Shown here: one piece after another, positions 1 to 6,553 of the stretch
Position numbering within the stretch: position 1 is the stretch's first letter
Layout: the number at the start of each line of letters is the position of its first letter
Assembly: GCA_029062865.1 (NCBI GenBank)
Contig: JAIDPG010000083.1
Location: 1 to 25,197, forward strand
DNA from: Oscillospiraceae bacterium
Lineage (GTDB): Bacteria > Bacillota > Clostridia > Oscillospirales > Ruminococcaceae
Length of the DNA stretch: 25,197 nt
Direction of reading: 5' to 3'
Made by a program: the position numbers and the translations under genes
Notes under the pieces: model-generated
The model's input: only the letters and a program-made list of their open reading frames with translations
Databases searched by the model: none
What the model was told of the DNA's origin: nothing

Positions 1-555
1 ACCGTGAGAATGGAAGGCGCGGCTTCTAACAAATACAAGAACTGTTCGCTCGGTATGAAACAGCGCGTCGGGATCGCGATGGCGCTGCTCGGAAACCCCG
101 CTCTGTTGGTTCTGGACGAGCCTATCAACGGTCTTGACGCGGACGGAATGAGAATAATGCGTGAGGTACTTCTTGACGTTACAAAAAATCACAATTGCAC
201 GGTGGTAATTTCCTCACACGTTCTTGGTGAGCTTGAAAAGATCGCTACGCATTACGGAATAGTCCGCGGCGGAAAAATGGTCCGCGAGATGACTGCCGCG
301 GAGCTTGACGCGGACTGCCGGACTTATACGGCGCTTCAAACAAAAGAAATGAGCAAGACGAAAGCTTTGCTGTCCTGCAAGTATTTAAGGGTTGACGAGG
401 AAAACGAGTATATCCGAGTTTTTGACGCGGAAAAGCCGGAAGATATTGTTACTCAACTGTATGAAAACGGCATTTTGGTAAGCGAAATAAAGACAGCAAA
501 GATCGGTCTGGAGGAATATTACATTGACCTGATGAACGGAAAGGAGCGCGGATAA
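1..555 (+). CDS. ABC transporter ATP-binding protein, BcrA type, 5' truncated by window edge
   Basis: This is the C-terminal part of an ABC ATPase that powers a membrane exporter. The reading frame is open to base 1, so the Walker A half lies outside the window. Visible are the signature motif in the variant form SLGMKQR, usual for the bacitracin/lantibiotic-type (BcrA) group, Walker B LLVLDEP with the following NGLD D-loop, and the switch histidine in VVISSH. The last 90 residues or so are the variable C-terminal extension of this group. The permease starts one base after the stop codon, so the two are co-translated subunits of one transporter. The substrate (antimicrobial peptide, lantibiotic or other) cannot be read from the sequence. 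An internal GTG at base 4 is not a credible start because the fold would lack its nucleotide-binding P-loop. Confidence 0.93.
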   Translation, partial: TVRMEGAASNKYKNCSLGMKQRVGIAMALLGNPALLVLDEPINGLDADGMRIMREVLLDVTKNHNCTVVISSHVLGELEKIATHYGIVRGGKMVREMTAAELDADCRTYTALQTKEMSKTKALLSCKYLRVDEENEYIRVFDAEKPEDIVTQLYENGILVSEIKTAKIGLEEYYIDLMNGKERG

Positions 556-556
556 A

Positions 557-1375
557 ATGGCTGCAAAATTTGAACACAACACTTTTGGAAAGCGTCTTAA
601 AAGTATGCTTAAAGTTGACTTCCGCAGAATGTTTACAATGCGGTTGTTCTACATAATCGCGGGAAGCTGCCTTGTCGCTCCGATTTTAATTCTCGTCATG
701 ACAACAATGTTCGGCGGAGCAGATCCCGAGACCGGCGAGACAGTGGAGCCGATGTTCACCAATGTATGGCAAATTGTTTCATCTATAAGCGGCGGTGAGG
801 CTTCAACAGAAGCAGCGGCGGACGCAGCGGCAATGTCAATGGACATTACGATGATGTGCAATATGAATATGCTGTATTTCGCGATTGCGGTGCTTGTCTG
901 CCTGTTTGTTTCGGAGGATTTCAAGAGCGGTTACTCGAAAAATCTGTTTACGGTTCGAGCAAAGAAAAGCGATTATGTGATCTCCAAAACAGCCGTTTGC
1001 TTTGTTGGTAGCGCAATAATGATCTTGGTATTTTTTATCGGGTCAATGCTCGGCGGCGCGATTGCGGGATTATCTTTTGATACGGGAATTGCCGGAACAA
1101 GCGGAGTTGTAATGTGTATGCTTTCAAAAATATTTTTGACTGCGGTTTTCATTCCGATCTATCTTGTAATGAGCGTTTCAGCGAAACAGAGAACGTGGCT
1201 TTCGATGATCGTATCTCTTGGAGCGGGAATGATAATGTTTATGATGATACCGATGATGACTCCTTTGAATTCGGGTGTTATGAATGTAATTCTTTGTCTG
1301 GCAGGCGGCGCGGTATTCAGCATCGGACTTGGTGCGGTCAGCAATTTGATTTTGAAAAAGACAAGTTTGGTATAA
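557..1375 (+). CDS. ABC transporter permease (ABC-2 type)
   Basis: This is a membrane subunit of 272 residues paired with the ATPase that ends one base upstream. It shows the usual ABC-2 plan. A cytoplasmic N-terminus precedes a first membrane helix at about residues 30-50. A loop rich in small and acidic residues runs from about 52 to 95. Further hydrophobic helices follow at about 100-118, 140-170, 180-210 and 215-265. The segment LFVSEDFKSGYSKNLFTVRAKK after the second helix is typical of lantibiotic and bacitracin exporter permeases, which carry a conserved stretch where the protein re-enters the cytoplasm. No ribosome site needs to be invoked beyond the GGAGCG just before the ATPase stop, which fits translational coupling. 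The substrate is unknown, and self-immunity or peptide export is only inferred. Confidence 0.88.
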   Translation: MAAKFEHNTFGKRLKSMLKVDFRRMFTMRLFYIIAGSCLVAPILILVMTTMFGGADPETGETVEPMFTNVWQIVSSISGGEASTEAAADAAAMSMDITMMCNMNMLYFAIAVLVCLFVSEDFKSGYSKNLFTVRAKKSDYVISKTAVCFVGSAIMILVFFIGSMLGGAIAGLSFDTGIAGTSGVVMCMLSKIFLTAVFIPIYLVMSVSAKQRTWLSMIVSLGAGMIMFMMIPMMTPLNSGVMNVILCLAGGAVFSIGLGAVSNLILKKTSLV

Positions 1376-1478
1376 GCCGGAGAATTATTTACATTGTGTT
1401 TTGATCAAATAACAGCTCGGAAATACCGTTTAACGCAAGTACGTTCATTAAGAAAATTTTTATAACGGAGTACAATTT

Positions 1479-1520
1479 CCCCCGTTAGGCTCTTGGCTTA
1501 ATGGGGATCGTTTTTTGTTT
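1479..1520 (+). terminator. Intrinsic terminator after the ABC exporter
   Basis: The left arm CCCCGTTA (1480-1487) pairs with TAATGGGG (1499-1506) through one G-T pair. A loop of 11 bases separates them and T-rich sequence follows at 1511-1523. It lies about 100 bases after the permease stop. Confidence 0.75.
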
Positions 1521-1736
1521 TTTGCTCACCTTTCAAGGTCATTCGCGGAGGGTGTGAATTTTTTGCGCTTGAAGTTTTTTGTAAATTTGCCGGAGGCATT
1601 GGCAATATTGCAAAAAGTTGTTTGTGATAAATGTAAAAATAAAAAAGACGCCGTATTTTAACCGATTATTTTCCTATAACTAAGGCGCGATAAGGAATGT
1701 TTTCAGACAGCCACAAACAAACGGCGGAATATGCAT

Positions 1737-1774
1737 AAACTCCCATTGCTGTTATGATAGCATGGGAGTTTTAA
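1737..1774. repeat. Bulged inverted repeat, terminator-like
   Basis: The arm AAACTCCCAT at 1737-1746 pairs with ATGGGAGTTT at 1762-1771. GCT/AGC pairs continue inward (1748-1750, 1759-1761) with a bulged T at 1747, and the loop is GTTATGAT. A run of four T lies at the 3' side, so it could terminate transcription in either direction. Confidence 0.6.
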
Positions 1775-1930
1775 ATTATATAAGAATATTGGCTTTGTCT
1801 ATCGAAAACGTGCATGATCATTTGTCAATATCAAAGAAAAACATAATATCGCTTTTCCCTCTAGCCAAGTACCTATACTCAAACTCTAACAACAGGGAAA
1901 TTGCCGATTATACGTTGTTCTACAAATACA

Positions 1931-1958
1931 AAGTGCATAAACTCTAATTTATGCACTT
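1931..1958. repeat. Perfect 11-bp inverted repeat upstream of the XRE remnant
   Basis: AAGTGCATAAA (1931-1941) and TTTATGCACTT (1948-1958) are exact complements around a six-base loop. The repeat ends about 20 bases before a TATAAT at 1977-1982. The position fits an operator for the adjacent repressor, or alternatively a terminator followed by GATTTTTC. The sequence does not decide between these. Confidence 0.6.
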
Positions 1959-1982
1959 GATTTTTCTATGATAATATATAAT
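1957..1982 (+). promoter_or_regulatory. Weak candidate promoter for the XRE remnant
   Basis: TATAAT at 1977-1982 has only a poorly placed TTGATT at 1957-1962 (14-base spacing). A ribosome site AAGGAG at 1999-2004 and GTG at 2013 follow at sensible distances. Confidence 0.4.
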
Positions 1983-2012
1983 AGTAATTAAAGAATACAA
2001 GGAGTGGTAAAA

Positions 2013-2424
2013 GTGGATTTGACGAATGCTGCAATTGGGGGCGAGTACGGAAGATACGCAAAGAACGAAGATACAGTCGTGAGGAACTTGAGGAATATGC
2101 AGATATATCCGTAAATTTCCTCGGAGCGGTTGAAACAGAAAAAAGGGTATGAAAGTACAGTATCTAGCTTATATTGCCAAAGCCCTTAATGTCACAACTG
2201 ATTACTTGATATACGGTTCTGAACCATTTGAACAGAATGCTGAAATTAACGCGATACTATCTTCTATGTCGGAAGAAAAGCGCAAACAAGTTGAAAAAAT
2301 GAAAACTGTGCTTGTTGACACGGTTCAGATCAGCACAAATAACATTCTTGAAAAGAAAATAGCAGATGATAAACAAGGCGACCGATTGTTCAATCGCCTT
2401 TGTTCATTGTGTATAGCCGACTAG
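2013..2424 (+). pseudogene. XRE-family helix-turn-helix regulator, broken by two frameshifts
   Basis: Three reading frames joined together give a normal Cro/C1-type repressor. The first, from GTG 2013 (AAGGAG seven bases upstream), gives MDLTNAAIG. The second gives RVRKIRKERRYSREELEEYA, then DISVNFLGAVETEK. The third, from about 2145, gives KGMKVQYLAYIAKALNV, then TTDYLIYG. The first frame change falls in a run of five G (2037-2041) and the second in a run of six A (2139-2144). Adding one base to each run restores the frame. The C-terminal tail has an acidic/basic helix (SSMSEEKRKQVEKM), as in stand-alone clostridial repressors. The last codons run through a hairpin at 2371-2405, so the original stop may have been earlier. 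It is probably an inactive gene, but sequencing error at homopolymers is possible. Confidence 0.75.
2371..2405 (+). terminator. Hairpin at the end of the XRE remnant
   Basis: AAACAAGGCGA (2371-2381) pairs with TCGCCTTTGTT (2394-2404) with one bulged T. The T-tract is short, so termination is plausible but not strong. Confidence 0.45.
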
Positions 2425-2556
2425 ATTAGGAAGTCAATATATTTTCCAAGAAATACACTTCCGAAATTAAAAAATATGTCAATTGGGCAAAATGCACATA
2501 TTTTCAGAAAGTGAAGCGGAGCCTGTTGTTGCATTTGATGATTTTGTGAAAAATTA

Positions 2557-2600
2557 TGTAACAATGAACTCCAATTCTTTACTATATATTATAGAGGGGT
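2557..2600 (+). promoter_or_regulatory. ECF-type promoter of the sigma/anti-sigma operon
   Basis: TGTAAC at 2557-2562, 17 bases, then TAC and TATATATTATAGAGGGG from 2580. The same arrangement occurs at 18767, 21107 and 24258. The last 18 bases closely match the 21107 copy, including the AGAGGGGT after the -10 region. A promoter shared with its presumed targets suggests autoregulation, as is usual for ECF factors. This is inference from pattern only. Confidence 0.6.
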
Positions 2601-2620
2601 AAATTATAGGAGGTGAGAGA

Positions 2621-3178
2621 ATGGATGACAGTCGGATAATTGAATTATTCTTAGAGCGCTCGGAAAAGGCAATATCAGAACTGTCATCAAAGTATGGTGG
2701 TGTATGTATGAAAATAGCTCAAAACGTGCTAAATAATTATCAAGACGCGGAAGAATGTGTTAATGATACATATTTCGGCGTTTGGAATACAATACCACCC
2801 CAAAAACCGGATTCCTTACTTGCATATGTGTGTAGAATTGTGCGCAACATTTCCGTAAATAGGTATAAATATAATTCCTATCAAAAGCGTAATGGCATTT
2901 ATGATGTCTGTATTAGCGAATTGGGTGAATGTGTTTCATCAAGTGACACTGCCGAGGAACTATTTGAGATAAATGAATTATCGGGTTTCATTGATGATTA
3001 CCTTGATACCCTTGACAAAACAAACCGAATGCTTTTTGTCAGACGATATTGGTATTTAGACCCCATTGAGACGCTTGCGAAAATGTCAAAATTAAGTGCC
3101 GGCGCGGTGAGGACACGTCTATCGAGACTGCGTGGGATGCTTAAAAAATATTTAGAAAGTCGAGGTGTTATTGTATGA
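2621..3178 (+). CDS. RNA polymerase sigma factor, sigma-70 family, ECF type
   Basis: A sigma factor of 185 residues, the normal ECF size, binds RNA polymerase core and directs it to a small regulon. Region 2 spans about residues 20-85, with the core-binding segment DAEECVNDTYFGVWNTIPP at 42-60. Region 4 spans about 125-178, with the helix-turn-helix ETLAKMSKLSAGAVRTRLSR at 150-169 that reads the -35 element. There is no region 1 or 3. The start has a textbook ribosome site, AGGAGGTGAG, at 2609-2618. The stop overlaps the start of the next gene by four bases (ATGA), the common pattern for a sigma factor and its anti-sigma. It is preceded by a promoter of the type found before the lipoprotein genes downstream. 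Base composition is AT-richer than the surrounding core genes, in keeping with an accessory segment. Confidence 0.92.
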   Translation: MDDSRIIELFLERSEKAISELSSKYGGVCMKIAQNVLNNYQDAEECVNDTYFGVWNTIPPQKPDSLLAYVCRIVRNISVNRYKYNSYQKRNGIYDVCISELGECVSSSDTAEELFEINELSGFIDDYLDTLDKTNRMLFVRRYWYLDPIETLAKMSKLSAGAVRTRLSRLRGMLKKYLESRGVIV

Positions 3179-3642
3179 GTAGATTGATGAATGCTATTAG
3201 TGGTATAAGTGACAGACATATCATAGAGTTTGCGAGCGCCTGTTCATATAAAAAGAAAACACATAGTTGGAAACTCGTTGCTGCGGTTGCCTGCCTTCTT
3301 CTTGCGGCGATTGCAATTCCGACAAGTCTGATTTTGTCTAAGCAAACTGCGAAGAACATTTCTTCAACTCCTAATCCTAATGCATTTCCGTATGTTATAG
3401 TCAATGGTACAAATTATCTTTATGATGATTTTACGCCATTAACAGAACTACCGGAAGGATATATAGCTATTGGTTCGGTGATTAGTAACGATCCTTCTGA
3501 CCAGAAAAAGGAGGGCTTTTCATCAGGTTGTAAAGTTGGTGATATTATATACCAGAACCCCAGCGATACAAGCGAAGTGTTTGTGTACACAAAGCTCTTT
3601 TCGGGGAATGGGTATTGGTATTTAAGGTTTGTTCAATTGTGA
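3175..3642 (+). CDS. Putative membrane anti-sigma factor, coupled to the ECF gene
   Basis: A single-pass protein of 155 residues. Residues 1-30 are a short cytoplasmic part (MNAISGISDRHIIEFAS). This resembles the segment starting MNAI.. .ID..I.EA that is common at the N-terminus of clostridial proteins encoded right after ECF factors. Basic residues KKKTH lead into one membrane helix at about 32-55. The remaining 100 residues lie outside and contain a compact domain with NGTNYLYDDFTPL and ELPEGYIAIGSV. There is no zinc-finger HXXXCXXC motif, so it is not a ZAS-type anti-sigma. Overlap of its ATG with the sigma stop argues for stoichiometric production and for a partner role. The identity as anti-sigma is inferred from gene order and topology. 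A sensory domain for envelope signals is likely but unproven. Confidence 0.72.
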   Translation: MSRLMNAISGISDRHIIEFASACSYKKKTHSWKLVAAVACLLLAAIAIPTSLILSKQTAKNISSTPNPNAFPYVIVNGTNYLYDDFTPLTELPEGYIAIGSVISNDPSDQKKEGFSSGCKVGDIIYQNPSDTSEVFVYTKLFSGNGYWYLRFVQL

Positions 3643-3749
3643 ATATGTAATTTGCGTGTCAAGTGAGGTGATATCGGAGGAGCAGTTTCTTCATTATTTG
3701 CTGAGGGTTGTGATGATCAAGATGACCAAAGATAATTTTATTATATTAT

Positions 3750-3769
3750 CACACATTTAAAAATGTGTG
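3750..3769. repeat. 9-bp inverted repeat at the recombinase truncation point
   Basis: CACACATTT (3750-3758) and AAATGTGTG (3761-3769) are exact complements separated by AA. The repeat covers the first base of the surviving recombinase reading frame, so it may mark the deletion or insertion junction. Confidence 0.6.
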
Positions 3770-4532
3770 GGAGGTTGACGATGAAGCCGTGCAAGTGGTC
3801 AGATGGATTTTCAAAATGTGCATTAAAGGCTTGGGACCTGCTCAGATTGCACGGCAGCTTCGCTCGGAAAATATCCCGATACCTACCGCTTACGCTCAAT
3901 CCAAAGGCAGAGGCGGAGCACGCACTTTCAAAAGTCCAACACGTTGGAGCGAACAAACGGTCAACAAAATTCTTGAGAGAATTGAATATGTCGGACACAC
4001 AGCCGATTTCAAGACGCACAATAAGTCCTACAAGAACAAAAAACATATCGAGAACAGCAAAGAGGGTTGGCTCATTTTCGAGAATACTCACGAGCCGATT
4101 ATGTCACAGCACGATTTTGATTTGTTACAGGAAATGCGTAAAAACAAGCGCAAAGTCCAGAAGTGTGGTGAGGTCAACCCTTATTCGGGAAAAATTTCGG
4201 ATGAACGTTTCGCTCAAATGTCAACAAACTATGACGGCGAGCAACAGCAGTTAAAGCAGACCGTTTCCGAACTTAAAACCTTTATCGAGGCAACCGAGCA
4301 GAAAACCGCAGATGTTTCCAACTTTATCCGGCTCGTCCGCAATTATACCTATATAAATGTGCTCACTCCCGAAATAATTCACTAGCTTGTGGAGAAGATC
4401 GATGTTCACGCACCCGATAAGTCAAGCGGGCATAGAGAGCAGCGCGTTAAGATCTACTTTAGGTTCAATGTGGCGAGTGCCACGGCGACTCTTAATCACG
4501 GCAATCAGGGCAAAAAGAGAAAGGCTGCGTAG
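3765..4532 (+). pseudogene. Large serine recombinase remnant
   Basis: This is what is left of a large serine recombinase, the site-specific integrase family of Tn4451-type elements and phages. The frame begins abruptly in the recombinase domain (VDDEAVQVVRWIFKMC, then GLGPAQIARQLRSE). It continues through the conserved SEQTVNKILERIEYVG and GWLIFENTHEPIMSQHDFD segments. The N-terminal catalytic domain with the active serine is absent. Near 4180 the sequence jumps from CGEVNP to YSGKISDERF, so the zinc-ribbon region has been deleted. The coiled-coil and C-terminal part follow, interrupted by an in-frame TAG at 4383-4385, where a GAG codon would restore EIIHELVEKI. The frame then continues to a TAG at 4530-4532. 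With no catalytic domain it cannot recombine DNA. It marks a former integrative element. Confidence 0.85.
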
Positions 4533-4550
4533 GTTTCTACGCAACCTTTT
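4523..4550 (+). terminator. Intrinsic terminator overlapping the recombinase stop codon
   Basis: GGCTGCGTAG (4523-4532) pairs with CTACGCAACC (4537-4546) with one mismatch and a GTTT loop, followed by four T. The ancestral stop codon is the TAG inside the left arm. Confidence 0.75.
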
Positions 4551-4812
4551 CAAAAACAACGGAATACTTCTTTACCGCCCCCGTGCTTTGCCGAGGGATT
4601 TTTTTTGCAGACCGCAATGGCATTTGCGCACGCCGCAAGCGGCGCACGCAAACGCTCATTGCCGGCGTTGGACTGTCGTCCGCGATTTCGCCCGGAAAGT
4701 GCAAATCGCAAAAACAACGCGGTGTTGACACGCCGCCCTTGCGTGGCTTAAGGTCGCCTTCGGGCTCGGCGCTCTTGCATCTTGCCTCTGAACCTCTTGC
4801 TTCTAATAGCGC
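4551..4812. other. Non-coding junction with imperfect palindrome
   Basis: No gene is supported. A T8 run at 4599-4606 is followed by a nested inverted repeat: GCAATG/CATTGC (4614-4619, 4657-4662), TTTGCG/CGCAAA (4623-4628, 4647-4652) and CGCCGC/GCGGCG (4631-4636, 4639-4644). Open frames across this stretch on both strands have arginine/proline-rich translations typical of non-coding GC-rich DNA. It separates the recombinase remnant from the end of the ADP-ribosylglycohydrolase gene. Confidence 0.55.
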
Positions 4813-5634
4813 TCACCGCTCCGGAAATCTCCTCCATTTGCGGCACACGTCGCGAAGATGCCCGTCAAGATATTCCCACGCCTTATCCTTTATCTGCTGC
4901 GGCACGCCATAAGCTGCCTCGGCAACGCTGCCTGTAATGGCGGCGAGGGTATCGCTGTCGCCGCCGAGGGAAATGGCGTTTCTTATCGCGTCCTCGAAAT
5001 CAACGCTTTCCAGGAAAGCCGTGATTGCCTGCGGCACGGTATCTTGGCAGCTTTCGTTGAAGCGATATGTCGGGCGGATTTCGTCAAGCGTGCGGGAGAG
5101 GTCATAGCCGTATTCCTTCTCGGTATGCTCCCTGACCTGCCGCTTGCGGTCTTTGATATTATTTCCCTCGTGCATTCGGCAGATGAAGATCGCGTCCGCG
5201 ACGGCAAGCGCGCCTTTGATCCCCTCGGGGTGATTGTGGGTAACGGCGGCGGAGCGTCGTGCGAGCTCCCGCCCCTCGGACGGAAACATTCCCGTTCGTG
5301 CATAAAATCCGCAGTCCATTACCCACCCCACAGGCGATACGCGCATTGCCGAGCCGTTTCCCCAAGAATCATAAGGCTCCCCGGTGTCGGAATTCAGCCA
5401 CGCGCCGAATCTGCCGCCGTAACCGGCATCCGGGTACATTCTGCCGTATTTCTTCATAGCGTCAATAAAGTCGTCCTCGCTTCCGCCGTTCATCAGCCCC
5501 TCCGCAACGGCTGCGGTCATCACCGTATCGTCCGTGAAAAAGCAGTCGTCGCGGAAGAGCGGGAAATCCTTTGTTTTGATATTATTCCACTCGTACACCG
5601 AGCCGACAATATCCCCGATAATCGCTCCCATCAT
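4813..5634 (-). CDS. ADP-ribosylglycohydrolase family protein
   Basis: A DraG/ARH-fold hydrolase of 273 residues that removes ADP-ribose from modified proteins or other acceptors using two metal ions. The metal-binding motifs are intact: GDIVGS at 7-12, TDDT at 34-37 and GGDSDT at 224-229. The family segments NGSAMRVSPVG and THNHPEGIKGA are also present. The start chosen is the ATG at 5634. It overlaps the stop of the VWA gene as ATGA and has GAGGCGG about eight bases upstream. A longer frame to 5715 only extends back into the VWA gene. It is therefore translationally coupled to the VWA protein and lies about 0.9 kb downstream of a macro-domain gene. Together these suggest a role in ADP-ribose turnover. 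The physiological substrate is not visible. Confidence 0.9.
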   Translation of the reverse strand: MMGAIIGDIVGSVYEWNNIKTKDFPLFRDDCFFTDDTVMTAAVAEGLMNGGSEDDFIDAMKKYGRMYPDAGYGGRFGAWLNSDTGEPYDSWGNGSAMRVSPVGWVMDCGFYARTGMFPSEGRELARRSAAVTHNHPEGIKGALAVADAIFICRMHEGNNIKDRKRQVREHTEKEYGYDLSRTLDEIRPTYRFNESCQDTVPQAITAFLESVDFEDAIRNAISLGGDSDTLAAITGSVAEAAYGVPQQIKDKAWEYLDGHLRDVCRKWRRFPER

Positions 5635-6284
5635 TTGCGCCCGCCTCGCTTTCTCATATCCTTTCTGATCGCTTCCATCGGCGCTTGCGGCACAACGCCC
5701 GACTCGCGGAAGCAAGCTACCGTTTCAGCCATTGCTTCATAGTTCAGTCTTGTGCCCTCGCCGTCGGGAACATAGTCCACTGCTCTGTCGGCGGAAATGC
5801 CGAAGCGCGAAGCGGTCTGCACCGCATCGATATTCGCGCCGAGGAAGATGAATTCCCAGCCGTATTTCGTCTTTTCATGTTCGATCATCTCCCTGACATT
5901 ATCGGCGGAATACTCGCGGCTGGAATTTTCCTCGCCGTCCGTAATGATTACGAACATCACCTTTTCCGCGCGGAAATCCTCCGCCGTGTTTTTCTGAACA
6001 TTGACGAGCTTGTTGATCGTCCTGCCGACAGCGTCCAGCAGCGCGGTTGAACCGCCCACGAAATATTCCTCTTCCGTCATCGGGCTGACTGCGCGGATAT
6101 CAATGCGGTCGTGGAGCAGCGTGTAATGATTATCGAACAGCACCGTGGTGATGCGGCACTCGCCGTCGGCGGCGTTCTGCTTTTCGAGCATGGAGTTGAA
6201 CCCGCCGATAGTATCCTTTTCCAAGCCGGACATGGAGCCGCTTCTGTCGAGAATGAATACGAGCTCGGTAAAATTGTTTTTCAT
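5631..6284 (-). CDS. VWA domain-containing protein (TerY-like)
   Basis: A protein of 217 residues made almost entirely of one von Willebrand factor A domain. The metal-ion-dependent adhesion site is complete: DRSGSMSG near residue 13, GGST near 77 and TDGEEN near 115. There is no signal peptide or membrane segment, so it should act in the cytoplasm, as do the VWA proteins of the TerY group. These are thought to organise protein complexes rather than catalyse reactions. AGGAGGT lies nine bases before the ATG at 6284. The gene overlaps the ADP-ribosylglycohydrolase by four bases, so the two proteins probably work in one pathway or complex. The link to ADP-ribosylation is inferred from gene order. 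VWA proteins are common in stress and conflict gene clusters. Confidence 0.87.
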   Translation of the reverse strand: MKNNFTELVFILDRSGSMSGLEKDTIGGFNSMLEKQNAADGECRITTVLFDNHYTLLHDRIDIRAVSPMTEEEYFVGGSTALLDAVGRTINKLVNVQKNTAEDFRAEKVMFVIITDGEENSSREYSADNVREMIEHEKTKYGWEFIFLGANIDAVQTASRFGISADRAVDYVPDGEGTRLNYEAMAETVACFRESGVVPQAPMEAIRKDMRKRGGRK

Positions 6285-6318
6285 AGTAAAATACCTCCTG
6301 TTTTTCTTTGGTAATTTC

Positions 6319-6405
6319 AGTATACCATATTTTCAAGTCAATCGTATGTAAACTTGAACTTAAATGTTTATCCTGTTAAAGATCTTACGTTGTCTTTATT
6401 ATACC
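6319..6405 (-). promoter_or_regulatory. Two candidate extended -10 promoters for the VWA-ARH pair
   Basis: On the minus strand TGGTATAAT (-10 at 6398-6403) and TGGTATACT (-10 at 6319-6324) both carry the TG extension, which can replace a -35 element. No good TTGACA is found upstream of either. They would allow the VWA-ARH pair to be expressed separately from the mcrBC-macro operon. Confidence 0.45.
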
Positions 6406-6424
6406 ACAAACGGAGGTATTGGGG

Positions 6425-6441
6425 GTCGCTTTGAAAGCGAC
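6425..6441. repeat. Small perfect hairpin GTCGCTTT/AAAGCGAC
   Basis: GTCGCTTT (6425-6432) and AAAGCGAC (6434-6441) are complements around one base. It lies next to the large hairpin at 6447-6552 on the side of the VWA gene. Confidence 0.55.
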
Positions 6442-6446
6442 ATTTT

Positions 6447-6552
6447 CAGACCGCCGAGAAGCCCTCATCTACTTCGTCAACGGCACGCGCGGCAGCCACA
6501 AAGGCTTGCCGCGGTGCCGTTTCCTCGTATCCGAGGGCTTCCCGGCGGTCTG
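6447..6552 (-). terminator. Very large two-storey hairpin after the macro-domain gene
   Basis: The outer arms of 20 bases (6447-6466 and 6533-6552) match at 19 positions: CAGACCGCCG then GAAGCCCTC against the complement. Inside is a second stem, ACGGCAC/GTGCCGT plus CGCGGCA/TGCCGCG, with one bulged base and a GCC/GGC extension around a short loop. The right arm begins directly after the macro-gene stop. Downstream on the minus strand is AAAATGTCG rather than a T-run, so simple intrinsic termination is not assured. It may act as terminator, RNA-processing site, 3' stabiliser or structured small RNA. Confidence 0.55.
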
Positions 6553-6553
6553 A

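Larger units (their letters stand above)
1376..2012. other. Long AT-rich intergenic region with two strong hairpins
   Basis: No supported gene lies here. The stretch holds the terminator at 1479-1520, then about 200 bases without clear structure, then two inverted repeats. The first is AAACTCCCAT with its complement (1737-1746 and 1762-1771), extended inward by GCT/AGC around a one-base bulge. The second is a perfect 11-base arm pair (1931-1941 and 1948-1958). Both contain the string GCATAAACTC near the left arm and are followed by a TATGATA-type sequence, so they may be related sites. An open frame of 61 codons at 1762-1947 has no ribosome site and no recognisable content. Confidence 0.6.

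Noticed and set aside
1762..1947. 61-codon open frame
   Set aside because: Its ATG lies inside a hairpin arm, there is no ribosome site, and the translation has no recognisable features.
2137..2148. Programmed -1 frameshift at A AAA AGG in the XRE gene
   Set aside because: A slip there would restore the second half, but the first lesion in the G-run has no slippery site and repressors of this family are not known to use frameshifting. Decay or read error is simpler.
2491..2602. Short frame MHIFSESEAEPVVAFDDF after the XRE remnant
   Set aside because: It could be the tail of a further broken gene, as the preceding frame reads YTSEIKKYVNWAK. It is too short, has no start signal and overlaps the ECF-type promoter.
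4583..4912. 109-codon plus-strand frame next to the recombinase remnant
   Set aside because: Arginine/serine/proline-rich composition, no ribosome site, and its end is antisense to the ADP-ribosylglycohydrolase.
4858..5742. 294-codon plus-strand frame
   Set aside because: Antisense shadow of the ADP-ribosylglycohydrolase gene, which has intact motifs and a coupled start.
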